From: Hyalella azteca
Taxonomy: Eukaryota > Arthropoda > Malacostraca > Amphipoda > Hyalellidae
DNA: 64,000 nucleotides
Direction of reading: 5' to 3'
Assembly (NCBI RefSeq): GCF_000764305.2
Contig: NW_025943779.1
Span: 62,001-126,000 of the forward strand
Numbering within the stretch: position 1 is the stretch's first letter; every line of letters starts with the position of its first letter. Below the pieces are notes generated by a model. That model did not search any database. It had not been told where the DNA came from and was given only the letters and a program-made list of their open reading frames with translations. The position numbers were made by a program, and so were the translations under genes. Below are positions 19,173-32,000 of the stretch, piece by piece.

Positions 19173-21360
19173 TATCGCTGAGGAAAAAATCAATGAAGTG
19201 TTTGGATGCGCCGCTGAGCAAGGGATTACCCCCCATGCTCGCAGAAGCCTCCTAAAGCTGTGAATGAACGTTACCGGTGCATGGCGAGCGGTTATGTCTC
19301 TCCATTGACCCAACCATACCATACTCAGAACTGGTCATTTTTGTTGAAAAGTAGCTGCATTTAAATACTTTTTACCGATTAAACAAATAATCTCTTTAAA
19401 GGAGATGTTCGTAAGTCTGTATCATCCATCCAGTAGATTATATCGTATTAGATAATTCGAATAGTGACTTCACTGTTTATCGTGAATGACGTGATCAATG
19501 CTTCTGCTGCGTTGCTATGGCAACAATGACGTCATCGGGTACGCAGTCAATAGGTGCTCGAGTTTCACCATCATTACATCATCACTACTACGCCCATCGT
19601 TGTGCATGATCTGAATGGCGGGCAATGCATTGTGTTTACCCAACGCTCACATGGATTGCAGGGAACGAGGAATATGCTACCTTCTGAAAAATTAAAACTT
19701 TAAAAAAGAATGAAATTAAAAGGAATAAAAAGAATCAAAATTTTTGTCCGATGACATAAATGCACTCGATTTCGATTTTTATTTTTTTATTATCATTTTT
19801 TCCTTATCTCTGAAGGTGCAGCTAGTCTGCCAAGTGCCAAGACCGGCCATTTTGGGCATAGACTAGAAAATTTCAGCACCGTTTGCGCCGAAAATTTTTG
19901 AAATAGACTACTTTATTTAATTCGGGATTCGTTAATAATATTAACCTTACATTGAAATATTTATGATCACTATTAAGTTAGGATGAATGAAATTTCATTT
20001 CACACAGAATTACATTAATGCAATAAAATGCAAATATAGATAACATTGGTAATATTGCATAAAAAGGAATTTGCTGAATTTTTCAGCGCCATAACAATAC
20101 CTGTAGTTATCGTACCACAGGCATGAAAGTTTTATCATGAAACTGCCATCGTTCGCCATATGCTGGCACTTAGACTCCTTGTGTTACCCCTGAACTGAAG
20201 CTGTTGGCGGTCAGCGTCGGTTGCGTGAACACGTGCGCGGTACAACGTAGCGGCTAAGTGGTGTAGAAAATGCGTGTTAAAAGTAAATAACGATGGTTTA
20301 TTCGATTTTATTTGTTATTTATTATGTTCACTTTTAAGCGGAATATTAACTTCCAGCATGCGTTTCATAATTATGAAGAGCGGTTACTTTAGAACTCTTC
20401 GGATTAGGTCAGAATTTATAGGTATAATCATTAGTTGTGAAAGAAATTGGACCATGGCCGAGCTTCAATTTTGCAATTAGTCATAACGAAATAAATATCA
20501 TTTTTTTCCTGCTTTGTCTAATCGGTAGAATCGATTATTAATTTTTAGTTTATTTACAGATGCAACAAGTATCTTCGATCAAGTGGACATAATTAGATGA
20601 CTGAGTGACACGCTATTATTAGACCATTATTGTTCACACGGAGCTCATAGCTTATAAATTCGGGACCTTATAGTGCAAAGTTTCTTCTCGAAGGAGATTT
20701 CTCTTATTGCCAAATGACGTACGCAGTGTCACTCGGGATTTCATATGAAGAGTTTGAACTATTCAACCGTGACGACCTTTCAGCCACTGGATTGTTTGAA
20801 GCACGCCGTCATTCTTATCTGTGGAGTGTGTGAACCTTGGATAGTCTATCCTACATCTAATTTAGCTTACCGTGGTTGAGGTTTGCTCAAAATATGCGTA
20901 TGAATAAATCACACATTTATAGAGAATAGCGATAATCATAAGAGACCATTAATCTCACGTTCTCACTTAAAATAAAAATTGTGTTCGCACCCGACAGATC
21001 ATTCTGACTCTACAAAAATTTTACCTTGTTATGATCGAATGTAGACTGTGATGGTTGTTAAAGACAGAAAGAAGCCTTATAAATACGCAAAGTTTTGTTG
21101 CTACGTGCCTTGGTCAAGAAGCCTCTTACCTTAACGTGCTGAAAAGGAGATGTCAGCGAGTGTATGTTGTTGCCGTTACCGAAAGTTTAAAGTCTCTCGA
21201 TGTTACCCAAAAGCAAAGTAGTAAGCTCACCTTCTATTTAAATAACTGTCGTTAGAAAGCGTACCTTAGCATCGGTACAAAAACTAAATTCCTGTCAATA
21301 ACGGACAAATAATTATCGTTTGTTATATGGTAAAAAAGGATGATGAAAGCCCTAGGTTCT
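19173..21360. other. AT-rich gene-free stretch
   Basis: No exon, RNA gene or element end recognised. Only short chance ORFs are present. Confidence 0.45.
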
Positions 21361-21369
21361 CCGACTTAA

Positions 21370-21579
21370 GCGTCGCTATTCACTGGGCGTAAGTTCGCTC
21401 GCGCAGCCAAAAGTTTGGGCGTAAAATCTCGCCGAAGTTCCCTAAGGCAATATTTCGAGACAAAAGGCAGGGCAGTGCAGGTTCTCAAGATATTGCTTGG
21501 TGCACTTGAGATCCCTGACCTTGACATTGCCACGAATCTGGACGAAAACAATCACAGCCTTCACAGCGTTCCACACTAG
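21370..21579 (+). CDS. Unidentified 69-codon open frame, possible exon or fragment
   Basis: Plus-strand frame between stops at 21367 and 21577. It reads GRKFARAAKSLGVKSRRSSL, then YFETKGRAVQVLKILLGALE and IPDLDIATNLDENN. Base composition is more GC-rich than the surroundings and the peptide is balanced, with an amphipathic VQVLKILLGALEI helix. No start codon in the frame, no clear acceptor, no family recognised. It could be a terminal exon, a retro-copy fragment or chance. Confidence 0.25.
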   Translation, partial: ASLFTGRKFARAAKSLGVKSRRSSLRQYFETKGRAVQVLKILLGALEIPDLDIATNLDENNHSLHSVPH

Positions 21580-22940
21580 AGGGACTATCGACTTCGCTAT
21601 TTCCACTCGTGTTATTTGAAGTAAAACAGGTAAGCATAGTGTTTTTAAGGCCTTAAATTCTTGAAAATTGTCAATCTTTTTTATTTAATATTGTGCATTA
21701 AGAAATGCAGAAGGTATGTTAAAACAGGTTCAAAAAGCAATTGTCAAAGCGCCGTCCATGAAGCGTAAGCGAAAAACGAGAATGGCCAGTGCCTTAAACA
21801 CGACCAAAATGTAGACCGAAATAAACGAATAAATGAACAAGAGGTTGAGCTTGCTTCCGTGAGTTTAATTTTGGATTTTGAAACTAGGGAGTGATACATT
21901 GCTGTTGAGGTCTTCATTTACCCTGACTTCACACCAAGTATTGATTTTTTATGCTTCTTCGTCTAAAACTATCACATGTGCGTACTAACGCATTTTTGTA
22001 ACAGATTGCAATTACTTTAGCAAGGTATGACCGGCTTGAATATTCAATAATCTAATTAATCCTGATTAGTCCTGATTAATCTTGATATTTACTATGCTCT
22101 CCATAAATTTTGAACTGAAATTATTTTTGATATGGGAATCTATCGCCTATAATTCAACAACCAGTTAAAATTGTGCAGCCTTTATTTCAAAGTAACAATT
22201 GCCATGTTTTGTCATGTTTCGCTACAGACAATTGCTCTGAAATAAGTCTAGCATTCATCTTTTCAAAACTTTTACATTGAAAGAAATAATCAACAGTAAT
22301 TATAATCGAAAAATCAACCCAACACAATTGAGTTCAAGATTTATTAAATACGCTTATCAAACACTGACAAACTGAAGAGGCCAGAGATAGTTAAATCATG
22401 GGAGTTCTCTCCCAAGACTTTTTCCTTGATCAAAACTGAACGACAATGTCTCAATGGCTACCGACTTAGTTAAAATTTAGGCTCATATTAACCGTCAATT
22501 ACAGGAGGTGTAAATAAAGTATGATATTTAGATATGAATTAATTTAATAGTGAGGAGGAAATATTTTTCATGCTTATTCTGGAACAATTCAAGATGATCC
22601 CTCGACGATAAAGAGAATGCTAATTATCATGCAAAGTTAGGCTGAAAGTGTAATTTGGTTCAAAAGTATCACGTGATTGCTTGTTCCTAAATTATTACCC
22701 TTTTTCAATCTATGAAAGAGAGTAAAGTAAACATGCTTCTGTTCATGGCACAATGCATATATCGTTTTCACATTGTAAAAATTTGGCCAAATCAATGGAA
22801 AATTATAGGGTCATTTCTGCAACCAGTTTACGAACACACGATAAATTGTAGGCAACTCTCATCAGTATTTGAAAAAAGTTGCTTTCTAGGTTATTAAACC
22901 TTTCTGTTGCTGATTATTAAAGAGGTTAAAAAATATATAT
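21580..22940. other. AT-rich gene-free stretch
   Basis: Nothing recognised beyond short chance ORFs. Confidence 0.45.
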
Positions 22941-23039
22941 TAAGATGACGGACACGCTGGTTCTAAACCGGTGCTGAGAACCAGCGTGAGCGCAGGTGCT
23001 TTGGATAACTTGCTGCTCAGGCTTGGCTATTACCGGATG

Positions 23040-23485
23040 ATGGAGTGATAGAGGTCTAGCGTGTGCTAGACCTCTATCGCGCTAACTTATATTAGTGATA
23101 TATAATATAAATAAGTGGTCTAGCGTGTACGCTAAATTATATTAGTGATATATATTATATATAAGAGGTCTAGCGAGTGCTAGACCTCTATCATGCTAAA
23201 TTATGTTAGTGATATATATTATATATGAGAGGTCTAGCGTGTGCTAGACCTCTATCATGCTAAATTATATTAGTGATATATATTATATACAAGAGGTCTA
23301 GCGAGTGCTAGACCTCTATCATGCTAAATTATATTAGTGATATATATTATATACAAGAGGTCTAACGTGTGCTAGACCTCTAACACTCTAACTTATATTA
23401 GTGATATATATTATATATAAGAGGTCTAACGTGTGCTAGTCCTCTAACACTCCAACTTATATTGACGATATATTTTATATATAGG
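23040..23485. repeat. Hairpin minisatellite, about 62 bp, 7 copies
   Basis: Unit GAGGTCTAGCGTGTGCTAGA then CCTCTATCATGCTAAATTAT then ATTAGTGATATATATTATATA. Each unit holds a strong palindrome (GAGGTCTAGC...GCTAGACCTC) beside an AT palindrome (TATATATTATATA). The second copy lacks the right arm of its stem. Just upstream (22950-22990) CTGGTTCT...AGAACCAG forms another inverted pair. Confidence 0.92.
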
Positions 23486-23879
23486 ATGTCTAGCTTGAGC
23501 ATGCCGAACACGCCACAATTTTTTGCCACAATCAAGCCACACCATTCGGCTGCCACCAACTCCGATGAAAACAATGTTAAAAATAATACTGAGACAGCGC
23601 CACATAAAGTCTAATTACTGAAAGTTCAGTAGTTGCGCTTCAATATCAGTCTCAGTTCCGATACTTTTCAAGTATTATGTAAATGTATTGATTTTGCCAG
23701 AAGAAAGCTTTGAAATTTTAGTATAATTGTGTATATTAATGTACAATGATAAAATATTTACACATCATCGAATTCGTTAAAAACACACACACATCTAAAC
23801 GAATTAGATGATGCTAACACATCTAAATTCGTTAAAAAATTAGATAAGCTAACACATCTAAATTCGTTAAAAAATATGA

Positions 23880-24265
23880 GGGTGAGGATGAGAGAGAGAG
23901 CGAGGGTGAGAGAGAGAAGGTTAGAGAGAGAGAGGGTGTAAGAGAGGGTGAGAGAGAAAGAGGGTGAGGGAGAGGGTTAGAAAGAGATGGTGAGAGAAAG
24001 AGAGGGTGAGAGAGAAAGAGGGTGAGAAAGAGGGTGGGAGAGAAAGAGCGTAAGAGAGATAGGATAAGAGAGATAGGGTTAATAGAAAGAGGTAAGAGAG
24101 AGGGTCAGAGAGAGACAGAAGGTATGGGAGAGAGGATAAGAGATGGAGGGTAAGAGCGAGAGAGAGAGAGAGAGAGAGGGCAAGAGTGTAAGAGAGTAGA
24201 GATAGAGAGAACAAGAGAAAGGATGAGAGAGAGAAAGAGAGAGGGAGGAGAGAGAGCAGGCTGGG
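23880..24265. repeat. Purine tract of GAGA/GGGTGAGA simple repeat
   Basis: About 385 bases almost wholly A and G on this strand, with imperfect GAGAGAGAGGGTGA units. Such mirror-type purine tracts can form triplex DNA and can also act as GAGA-factor sites in arthropods; neither can be shown here. The long Leu/Ser-rich reverse frames are artefacts. Confidence 0.93.
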
Positions 24266-24950
24266 GGAGGGTTGTATAAGTGTTGTGGTGGGGGTGGGAG
24301 CAAATAAGTGGGCGCGTAGTGGGGCTCTGAGGCTAGAGAGTTCCTGTTGATAGCGATAAAGAGTCGAGAGTGGAGAAGCGTGGGAGGGAGTGTGAGAGAT
24401 ATGTTCTGAAAAAGGGAAAAGAATACAATCTATTCGTTTGTAGGATTTGGAGAAGCAGGCGTTTTGTTGTTCTGTTATAATGTTTTTCTTGAGCGACGTT
24501 CCTCTGCATGCTAGCTGCTGCCGGTGCGCGCGCTGTTGGTTCTTAAAGAAAATTTACGGTTACTGCGGTTGCTGCGTAAACTCAACTAAAAATATTCTTA
24601 TGAGGATTAGAGTCGGTGATGGTGAATTAAATTTTCCTGCTTCAAGGCAATATTCTCGGCGTGTTTGTTCATTCAGAGAAGAACAGATGGGATTTTTAGG
24701 GCCAATTTTCTCGTTAGAAAACAGCACGCGATATAATACAATACCAAGCATTGCCATTTTATCTGAGATACTGTACCACTTGGCCGTATCATATATTATG
24801 ATATATATCGAAATTATTGAAAATTTTGGGAAAATATTCTTGAACTTCTTGCAGTACAACTTCCCTAAAGCGACTTTACTTCCATCAATTCGCAACAGAT
24901 AGGACAGGTTGATCAATGAACCTCATTAGTGCCAGAGAGTAATTTCTGAA
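24266..24950. other. Gene-free stretch with overlapping chance ORFs
   Basis: A 151-codon frame on + (24447-24902) and a 118-codon frame on - overlap. Neither shows a domain or splice context, and both are within the length expected by chance in AT-rich DNA. Confidence 0.4.
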
Positions 24951-24954
24951 TAAT

Positions 24955-25110
24955 TATTAGCGCATTTTCTCATTTATGGAAAAATGCACTATTGTGCTAG
25001 CCATGTCTGTCTGTCTGTCCGTCTGTCCGTCTATCCGTGACCTCAAGTTTTCATCGACGAAAAAATGCGCTCTCTGTCACTCACTGCAGTGAGTACTGAG
25101 TTAAATTTTT
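24955..25110 (+). mobile_element. Dispersed short element with GTCTGTCC core, copy A
   Basis: TAGCGCATTTTCTCATTTAT ... GCTAGCCATGTCTGTCTGTC ... TCATCGACGAAAAAATGCGC ... CACTGCAGTGAGTACTGAG. A reverse-oriented copy lies at 28852-29012. Parts of the ends are inverted (GCGCATTTTCTC against AAAAAATGCGC), so it may be a foldback element. CACTGCAGTG is a perfect palindrome. Confidence 0.8.
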
Positions 25111-26100
25111 TTACTGTATTCATTTGTGTGCTGTCAATGAAGAAGTATTTGTATAGGCGTCATGCTGACGTCATCATATGTCCCGCTAAAATGCGTAGGC
25201 TACACGAGGCCAATTGGACATATTGAAAAGCTCATAATTCTTATAAACTATATTTTTCTATCACAATGCAATGAATACATTTGCAAAATACGAAAATTAA
25301 TATTTATGAAAATGTGGATTTTTTTCAAGGTGGCCGCTGGCAACAACATTGATTAAGGGATAACGGGATTTGCGTTGCTCTACAATAGAATTTATTGTTG
25401 ATATTATCGAATTATCCCCTTTAGTAGGTCGTCCTAAAATACATTCAATTCAGCGCGCATGGCAAATTAATCTTCTTCATTACATTTTTTAAAATTGAAT
25501 TTTCTGAACGAATTACGCAAAAATGATATCAATTTCTGAAGTAATTCCTAGCAAAAACCCGATAAAATGGTGAGCACCTAACATCTCTGAGGCTAAACTA
25601 GTGTTTTTTTTAATCTTCTTTATAGGAACTCGATAACCGTAATCCTACTTGACGTGTGTAAAACAAAACACAAACTAATAAAGTTCATGATTTGCACTGA
25701 CATGTTCAAATCAACCACATTCAAATGATTTGTTGAGAATCAGATATATACACAGTGATCTCGGAATTTGATATTTACTACAAAATGTTCTAAATTTAAA
25801 TTTATACATTACAAATAAGTTATTCAAGAACATAATATGATTTAGTTTCAGAATAAAAAATCACTTAGATCGACATGTCTTTCTAAACCTTCGTTTACGT
25901 TTTGCTTATTTTCACTTCCGAGTGTCCAATTTTGTTAAAACTTGAACTATATTTATTCAAGTCGTACCAATTAAAGTGCGCCAGATAATTTGTAAACTGT
26001 TGACTATTTTAATTCTTCAGGAAACGGAAATTAGATGACCATAAATGGCAAAATGCACAAAAGAGAAGTGCCAGTTAGTTATAATTAACGTAAAAGTTAT
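25111..26100. other. AT-rich gene-free stretch
   Basis: Nothing recognised. Confidence 0.45.
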
Positions 26101-26124
26101 GTGTTGAGGGTGGCAGTGGTGATG

Positions 26125-26405
26125 GAATCGGTTACGGTGCAGTGAGAGGTGTGGTGAGGGTACAGTGAGAGGTGTGGTGAGGGTGCAGTGAGAGGTGTGG
26201 TGAGGGCGCAGTGAGAGGTGTGGTGAGGGTACAGTAAGAGGTGTGGTGAGGGTACAGTGAGAGGTGTGGTGAGGGTACAGTGAGAGGTGTGGAGCAGTGA
26301 GAGGTGTGGTGAGGGCGCAGTGAGAGGTGTGGTGAGGGTGCAGTGAGAGGTGTGGTGAGGGCGCAGTGAGAGGTGTGGTGAGGGTGCAGTGAGAGGTGTG
26401 GTGCA
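26125..26405. repeat. G-rich 23-bp minisatellite, about 12 copies
   Basis: Unit GAGAGGTGTGGTGAGGGTGC plus AGT, with G/T and C/T variants. Strong strand bias in G. Runs of GG and GGG make G-quadruplex formation possible on this strand. The His/Thr/Pro-rich reverse frames come from the repeat. Confidence 0.93.
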
Positions 26406-26410
26406 GGCTG

Positions 26411-28845
26411 GAGCAGTAGTGTCAGACATGGAGTCTCACTAGGCGGTGCCACAACCTCTCCCTCGGCCGGCGAATCGAAACTCAATTCTGGAGAACACGA
26501 GCGTTTCCTTTATCTTTATTCGTGTTGTAGATGATACTGTCTGGTAAAATTACCTCGTATGTGACATAGGTTTCCTATAAAAAGTGGTCGTTAATGAAAG
26601 TAAAAAATTTGTGAGTGAGACTGACACTGGAATTAGACCTTCTGATAATTGGTCATGAAAGATGAGCGTGCGATGCTATACAAGAGTTCGACGTATTCCA
26701 AACTGCACATTTTGCCATGCATTAATTTAGATCCCATATTTATATTAATTATAAAATTTTTAAGGAGTGAACCTTTGAAACTTTCTCTTTTCAGATCGTC
26801 GAGGTTTTGCCCTATAATTTTAATGTAGTATTTCTTACGCATTTGGGTTTAAAATTTTAATGAAAAAATGAATTAACTACCTGTCGTTAACTTTGTATGA
26901 TTTGTATGTAGTTTGAGTTTCAAACAATTCATACTAGTTATCAAAAATTCCTTCAGCTCATTCACACAGAAAAATCATATGGTTTTTTCACATATATTGA
27001 AGCAAGATTAAGTAGGAATTTCCTATACGTATAAGGGAAGATTTGCTTCTGATACAATTTATCACTCTCTACAATTAGGTATTGCTATTTGCATCCACTT
27101 TCCTACTAAAAATGTATTATTTATGATAGTAATTCAAGTAGATGTCTAATAAGCAGACCGTAAATAATTTCGTATATTAAGAACTACCTCAGAGCCAAGG
27201 CACTAAGTAAATAATTCTTCCTGTGGCATATTATACATTTCATGTTAATGTTTTCTTCGCAGAACATTTGTAAGAAACTGAGATCCGCGCAAAACTTCAA
27301 GCTAACAGTGTTGGTGAAAATGATTCGCGTAAAATAACTTAACTGTATGCATAAAATCGATAAATGTGATAAGACCACTCACATTCAGGAACTAAATTTA
27401 CGGGGATCTAAATTGATTAATTTTATTCCCTTAACATACTCATATTACCATTAATTTAGTCCACCGGCTATTTCCTCAACACGTGATCAGTTGGGATCAA
27501 GTTTGCCAGCAGCCGTGAAGTGGAGTTAGCAACGCTCGGCCGCTACTCAATAAGTCCAGAGATAATCGATCAGCACCACAATCGTCTCTGCCTCTGCTCA
27601 TGCCAAGCATTTATTAGTTGCCTCGATCATATGTTTTCACGCACGTTCATGCTAAGCTAAATTTACGCTGAACATTGGCGAGAAATACTTGACGCCTACA
27701 AAACTATTCATTGTGTTAGTATCATGAGTGGCTAAATTGGCTGCAGATATGGTAGTGGAAGACTGAGTGGATGAGTACCGAGTTAAAGGTTCAAACTTTC
27801 ATCAGGGTAATCTCAGCATGAACGACGAAAACGGCCCGATAAAGTCATTTACGGTTATTATTATCAAAATATTATCTTATTATTTAAATTGCAATTGCTT
27901 GTGAAGCAGGTAACTGTTTTAATTTTCAAGCTGAAGTTTTTCCCGTTGATGTAATGAAGAGAAAGTTGAAACTCGGTCTTATTGGAAACTATCTGGAATA
28001 GAATATATGGACTGAAATCGATCAGTGAAAAAAGATATATTTTAGAAACATATCTATTTATTAGGATCGGCTGAAATTATTCATTTGACAGTCCTTTTAC
28101 GGCCAAACATTATACTAACAGCTCTGTGCATCCGGCTAGGCGTGATCGTGCATCTAACACGAATGGATTTATTTCATTGCATTAAATTGAAATGCTACAT
28201 CTGGAAATCTTTGTGCACTCATACCAAAGATATTAAGGATTTTAAAATATTTATTTTCAGTTTGTGAGCGTTCGTACGCAATAGCCAAAGCACACATCTG
28301 CTGTAATTTCATGAGTTGTTTACTTATCGAGTCGCAAGTTCACTTCAAGACCCTTTATTTTATCCCCTGAAACAGCTAAGCTCTTACTTTGCTCAGCTGC
28401 TACTCCGGTTCACTTATAATTATGTCATACCGTCAATGAAGCTTATTAATGCAACATTGGGTTTTATTCAATGCTTTTCACGCTGTGAGGTGAATAAAAT
28501 TCGATGTTTTTTCTGTTAGCAAATGTTATTGTGGCTTATTGTTACCAAGTATTACGATACTGATGACAACTTTATTAACGCATATTAAATTTTAGTATAT
28601 TTGGTAAAGCTTGTAAGATGAAACTAGTAGTCCCTTTGTAAGACCTGCATATAGATTGCTCAAGAAATCTCATAATACCAGCTTCAATATATTTGTGTAA
28701 TATAAGAATTCGGTGAAACAATCACGACCTGCTTTCATCATGTATTCAGTGCTAAAGTTGTTGCTAAGCGAGGGATCATATGAAATACAGTCAATGAGAG
28801 TGATTCAAATCTCGCAAAAATTCAAAATTCAGCACTAAATTTAAA
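26411..28845. other. AT-rich gene-free stretch
   Basis: Nothing recognised. Only chance ORFs under 70 codons. Confidence 0.45.
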
Positions 28846-28851
28846 AAATAT

Positions 28852-29012
28852 ATCTCAGTACTCACTGCAGTGAGTGCCATAGAGCGCATTTTCTCGTCGA
28901 CGAAAACGTGAAGTCACGGACAGACAGACGGACAGACGGACAGACAGACAGACAGACGGACATGACTAGCACAATATCGCCTTTTTTTCATATATGAGAA
29001 AATGCGCTAACA
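28852..29012 (-). mobile_element. Dispersed short element, copy B, inverted relative to copy A
   Basis: CTCAGTACTCACTGCAGTGA ... GAGCGCATTTTCTCGTCGAC ... GACAGACGGACAGACGGACA ... GACATGACTAGCACAATATC ... GAGAAAATGCGCTA. It reads as the reverse complement of 24955-25110. Confidence 0.8.
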
Positions 29013-32000
29013 ATTTGAAAATAATTAGAAAATTTCGTAGCTGTGCGAACATTTTTCCTGAGCAAATTTCAACTCCACGTCGTGATCTTCACTGCCAGCA
29101 CAGCTCACGGCCACGGTCTCCCCTGCTGATACTGATATATCATCCCTCGCGACGAAATAAAAGCTACCTGATAATAAAAATATTCCCGTGACCGTTTCTT
29201 ATTCGGCACGAGACGAGACTTCGGAGTCATCCAAACGATCGTAAAACCTTGCTAGTGTCAATAAAAAATATATTTGCAAAAACCTGATGGAAAGCTACGG
29301 CTCAAATTTCGTCAAAGTTTGCCGGTCTTGACAGGAGCTCGAAAAACCAGAAGAATGTCAAATGAGAAGTGATGATGTTGGGATATTTTTTGTTCGATTT
29401 TTGCAAACTCGCGATCAGAGATGTTTAAACTTTTTCGAGTTTTCCGAAGAAATTCTGAAATATTTGTTACGGTTTGGGCCTGAAAAAAAGAAATACCGAT
29501 TTAAAAGAACTAGATCTAACATTTATTTTGTTTAGAAGTGAAGTGGGAGTGTTGAAACAAAATAAAATTCCCAATCTCAAATTCGTGATGGATTATATTG
29601 AATCATTTCAAAAAATCAATCATTTCAACAATTGAAAGATCATATATATTATTTATTGAACCAAACAATGCTTTGACGTGTTTTGGCTAAAATAAAACAA
29701 TTTAAAACTCGCGAACGTCGAATTTTCTCATTTTCTAATCTAGTTTCGAGCAGTGAAATGCTTTCGGAATACAAGGATTTCTGCGCGCGTTGTGATATTG
29801 GATGAATCTACTCTGGAAATTTTCCGGATGTTTCACAGTCTGTCACAAATTTATCACTGCTCCAAACTAAAGTGAAGAAATGAATTGAACTCCAGGATGG
29901 CAACGAGCGTCCCTGCGAGTTCTAGCAACGCGTGCTCTGGGTACGTCCAGTTTATTTATTATTTAAAAATTGAAGTTTCATTAACGCTACTGAAAGCTAC
30001 GAAAATTAGTGAAAAAATTACCTATTTTCTTTGGTGAAATTATTTAATTATTTGCCATTTAGAGTTCCATGAAAAATTTGTTTGAATAGAATTTGTATTT
30101 TTAGCCATGATCCCATGACAAAAATGTTACCCTTTTCAGAAGCAAGATAGTATCGGTATTGTTCGAGGAAATCAAAACTTCACTATACGCAAATATCATC
30201 ATAAAAACTATTTCTTTGCGAAGAAATGAAATCTTTTCCCTGCTTATGACCTCGATTACCCCTTAATATTTAATTATCTGCATAGTAGGGCTGAACACAA
30301 ACATAGTAGTTTACGGAATAAATCCGGAATATATATCCAATGCATCAATATATTAAATATCCGGAGCTATTAATTAAATGCGAACGATCTTCTAATCAAA
30401 TTCCTGGTGGTTCCAACATAGATAAATAGCTCATCTCATTACCGACTAATGGCGTGTACCTATGCAGTTAAATCTATATCTACAGCACAAGCTTAGATGT
30501 AACTTGGAAAATAGCGTTGAACACATAGGGCCATTCTGCAGCAAAATACAATTAAAGTTTGACAAAAATACAATTAAAGTTTGACTAAAATACTACTTGA
30601 CTCGTCTCTCTCGGAGCCGCTCAATTATATTTTATCTATAAATGCAATCATGGAGCTGAGGCTATGTTGCCAACCTAGCGCGTACCAACAACCTGTAATC
30701 ATTGTTTGCTGTTCATTCATTTCTTTAGTTCCGTGCATGCAAACTCTGTAGCTCATACATAATGCTACTCCTACCAAAATTTCGAAATGAAACCGGCGGT
30801 AAAAAGCTTAATTGGACCGTAAAGCTCAGCCGAGGGCGCCTGTGCGAAGGGCAAGCGGCTCCGTTTGCATTTGACAAACTGAGCGCCCTAAGGCGCCCCT
30901 TAATAAGACCTGTAGGGCTGAGGGAGGGCTAGGACTGAGTCTAATCCTTAATAAACTCCTCATACCCCTTACTTAACTCTCCCAACCTTTTACTGGACCT
31001 CCCAACTTTTTACTGGATCTCCCAACCTTTATCTGAACACTTTTCACCCATACTGACATCTCCTTACTCTTTACTGAACTCACCCTACAATTTACTGGGC
31101 GTGCTACACCTCTTACTAGTCCCTACTGGCTCTCCCCACCTAATTCTCGACCCTCGTGCTCTTTACTATACTTTCCCCACCTCTTACTGGACCCCTGTAC
31201 TCTTTAATATACTTTCCTTTTCCTTATCTACTTCTGAACCCCGTATTTAATATACTTTCCCCGCCTCTTCTGGATCCTCGTACTCTTTACTGGAAATGAA
31301 GGACGATTTCCCGTAATGTCTATCATTGAGTGTATGGTAATACTGGCGAAATATATGAGAAATATTTATTGTGTTCATGAAAAAGGGGTTTCAGAAAATC
31401 TTAATTAAATTTTAGGCTATGAGAGGGAACAAGCAATAATTATCATTATCGGTGTGTATTTTTTACTACTATCAGGCAAAAGAAGGCTTAAGCAATAGCG
31501 AATTTCTGGAATGCAGGAATTATAAATTTATCCCAATATTTGTGCTTACCAAACACGCCCTCAATTAAAACTCATCTCGAACAATCTTTACTTTTACATA
31601 ACATTACTTCAATATTTTCTAATAAAGAAAGCACATCTCCGTTGCTTAAGGCCCCAAGAGGAAAGTTTTACAGCAGTTACCCATTACGTTGAGCCGCGCG
31701 GGCTTGTTGCTTGACGCGATTATTGCCTCGGCACCTGGGGAGGCGAGGGAGGGCTGGCGGTGGACAACTTTCGTCCTAATGGAGCTATTACTGAAGATAT
31801 GGACACACTTTTCTTTCATGTATGCAGCACGAGGAAGAATTCGTCGCAGCTGTTTAATTATTAATAGAGCCGATTTTCTTTTATAGCAAAAAAATTGTTA
31901 CGCGTAAACTAAATTCTTAACGAATTATCATTGGATTTGATAAAATTTCTTCTGCACGTGTTAGAAGAGTTGAAATTAGGATGAAGTATCGTTTTCAATT

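Noticed and set aside
23921..24303. Leu/Ser-rich frames on the minus strand
   Set aside because: Six-frame artefact of the GAGA purine tract.
24447..24902. 151-codon plus-strand frame
   Set aside because: No domain, promoter or splice support; a 118-codon frame overlaps it on the other strand; length is within chance for the composition.
26097..26485. His/Thr/Pro-rich repeat proteins on the minus strand
   Set aside because: Artefact of the 23-bp minisatellite; no unique flanking coding sequence.
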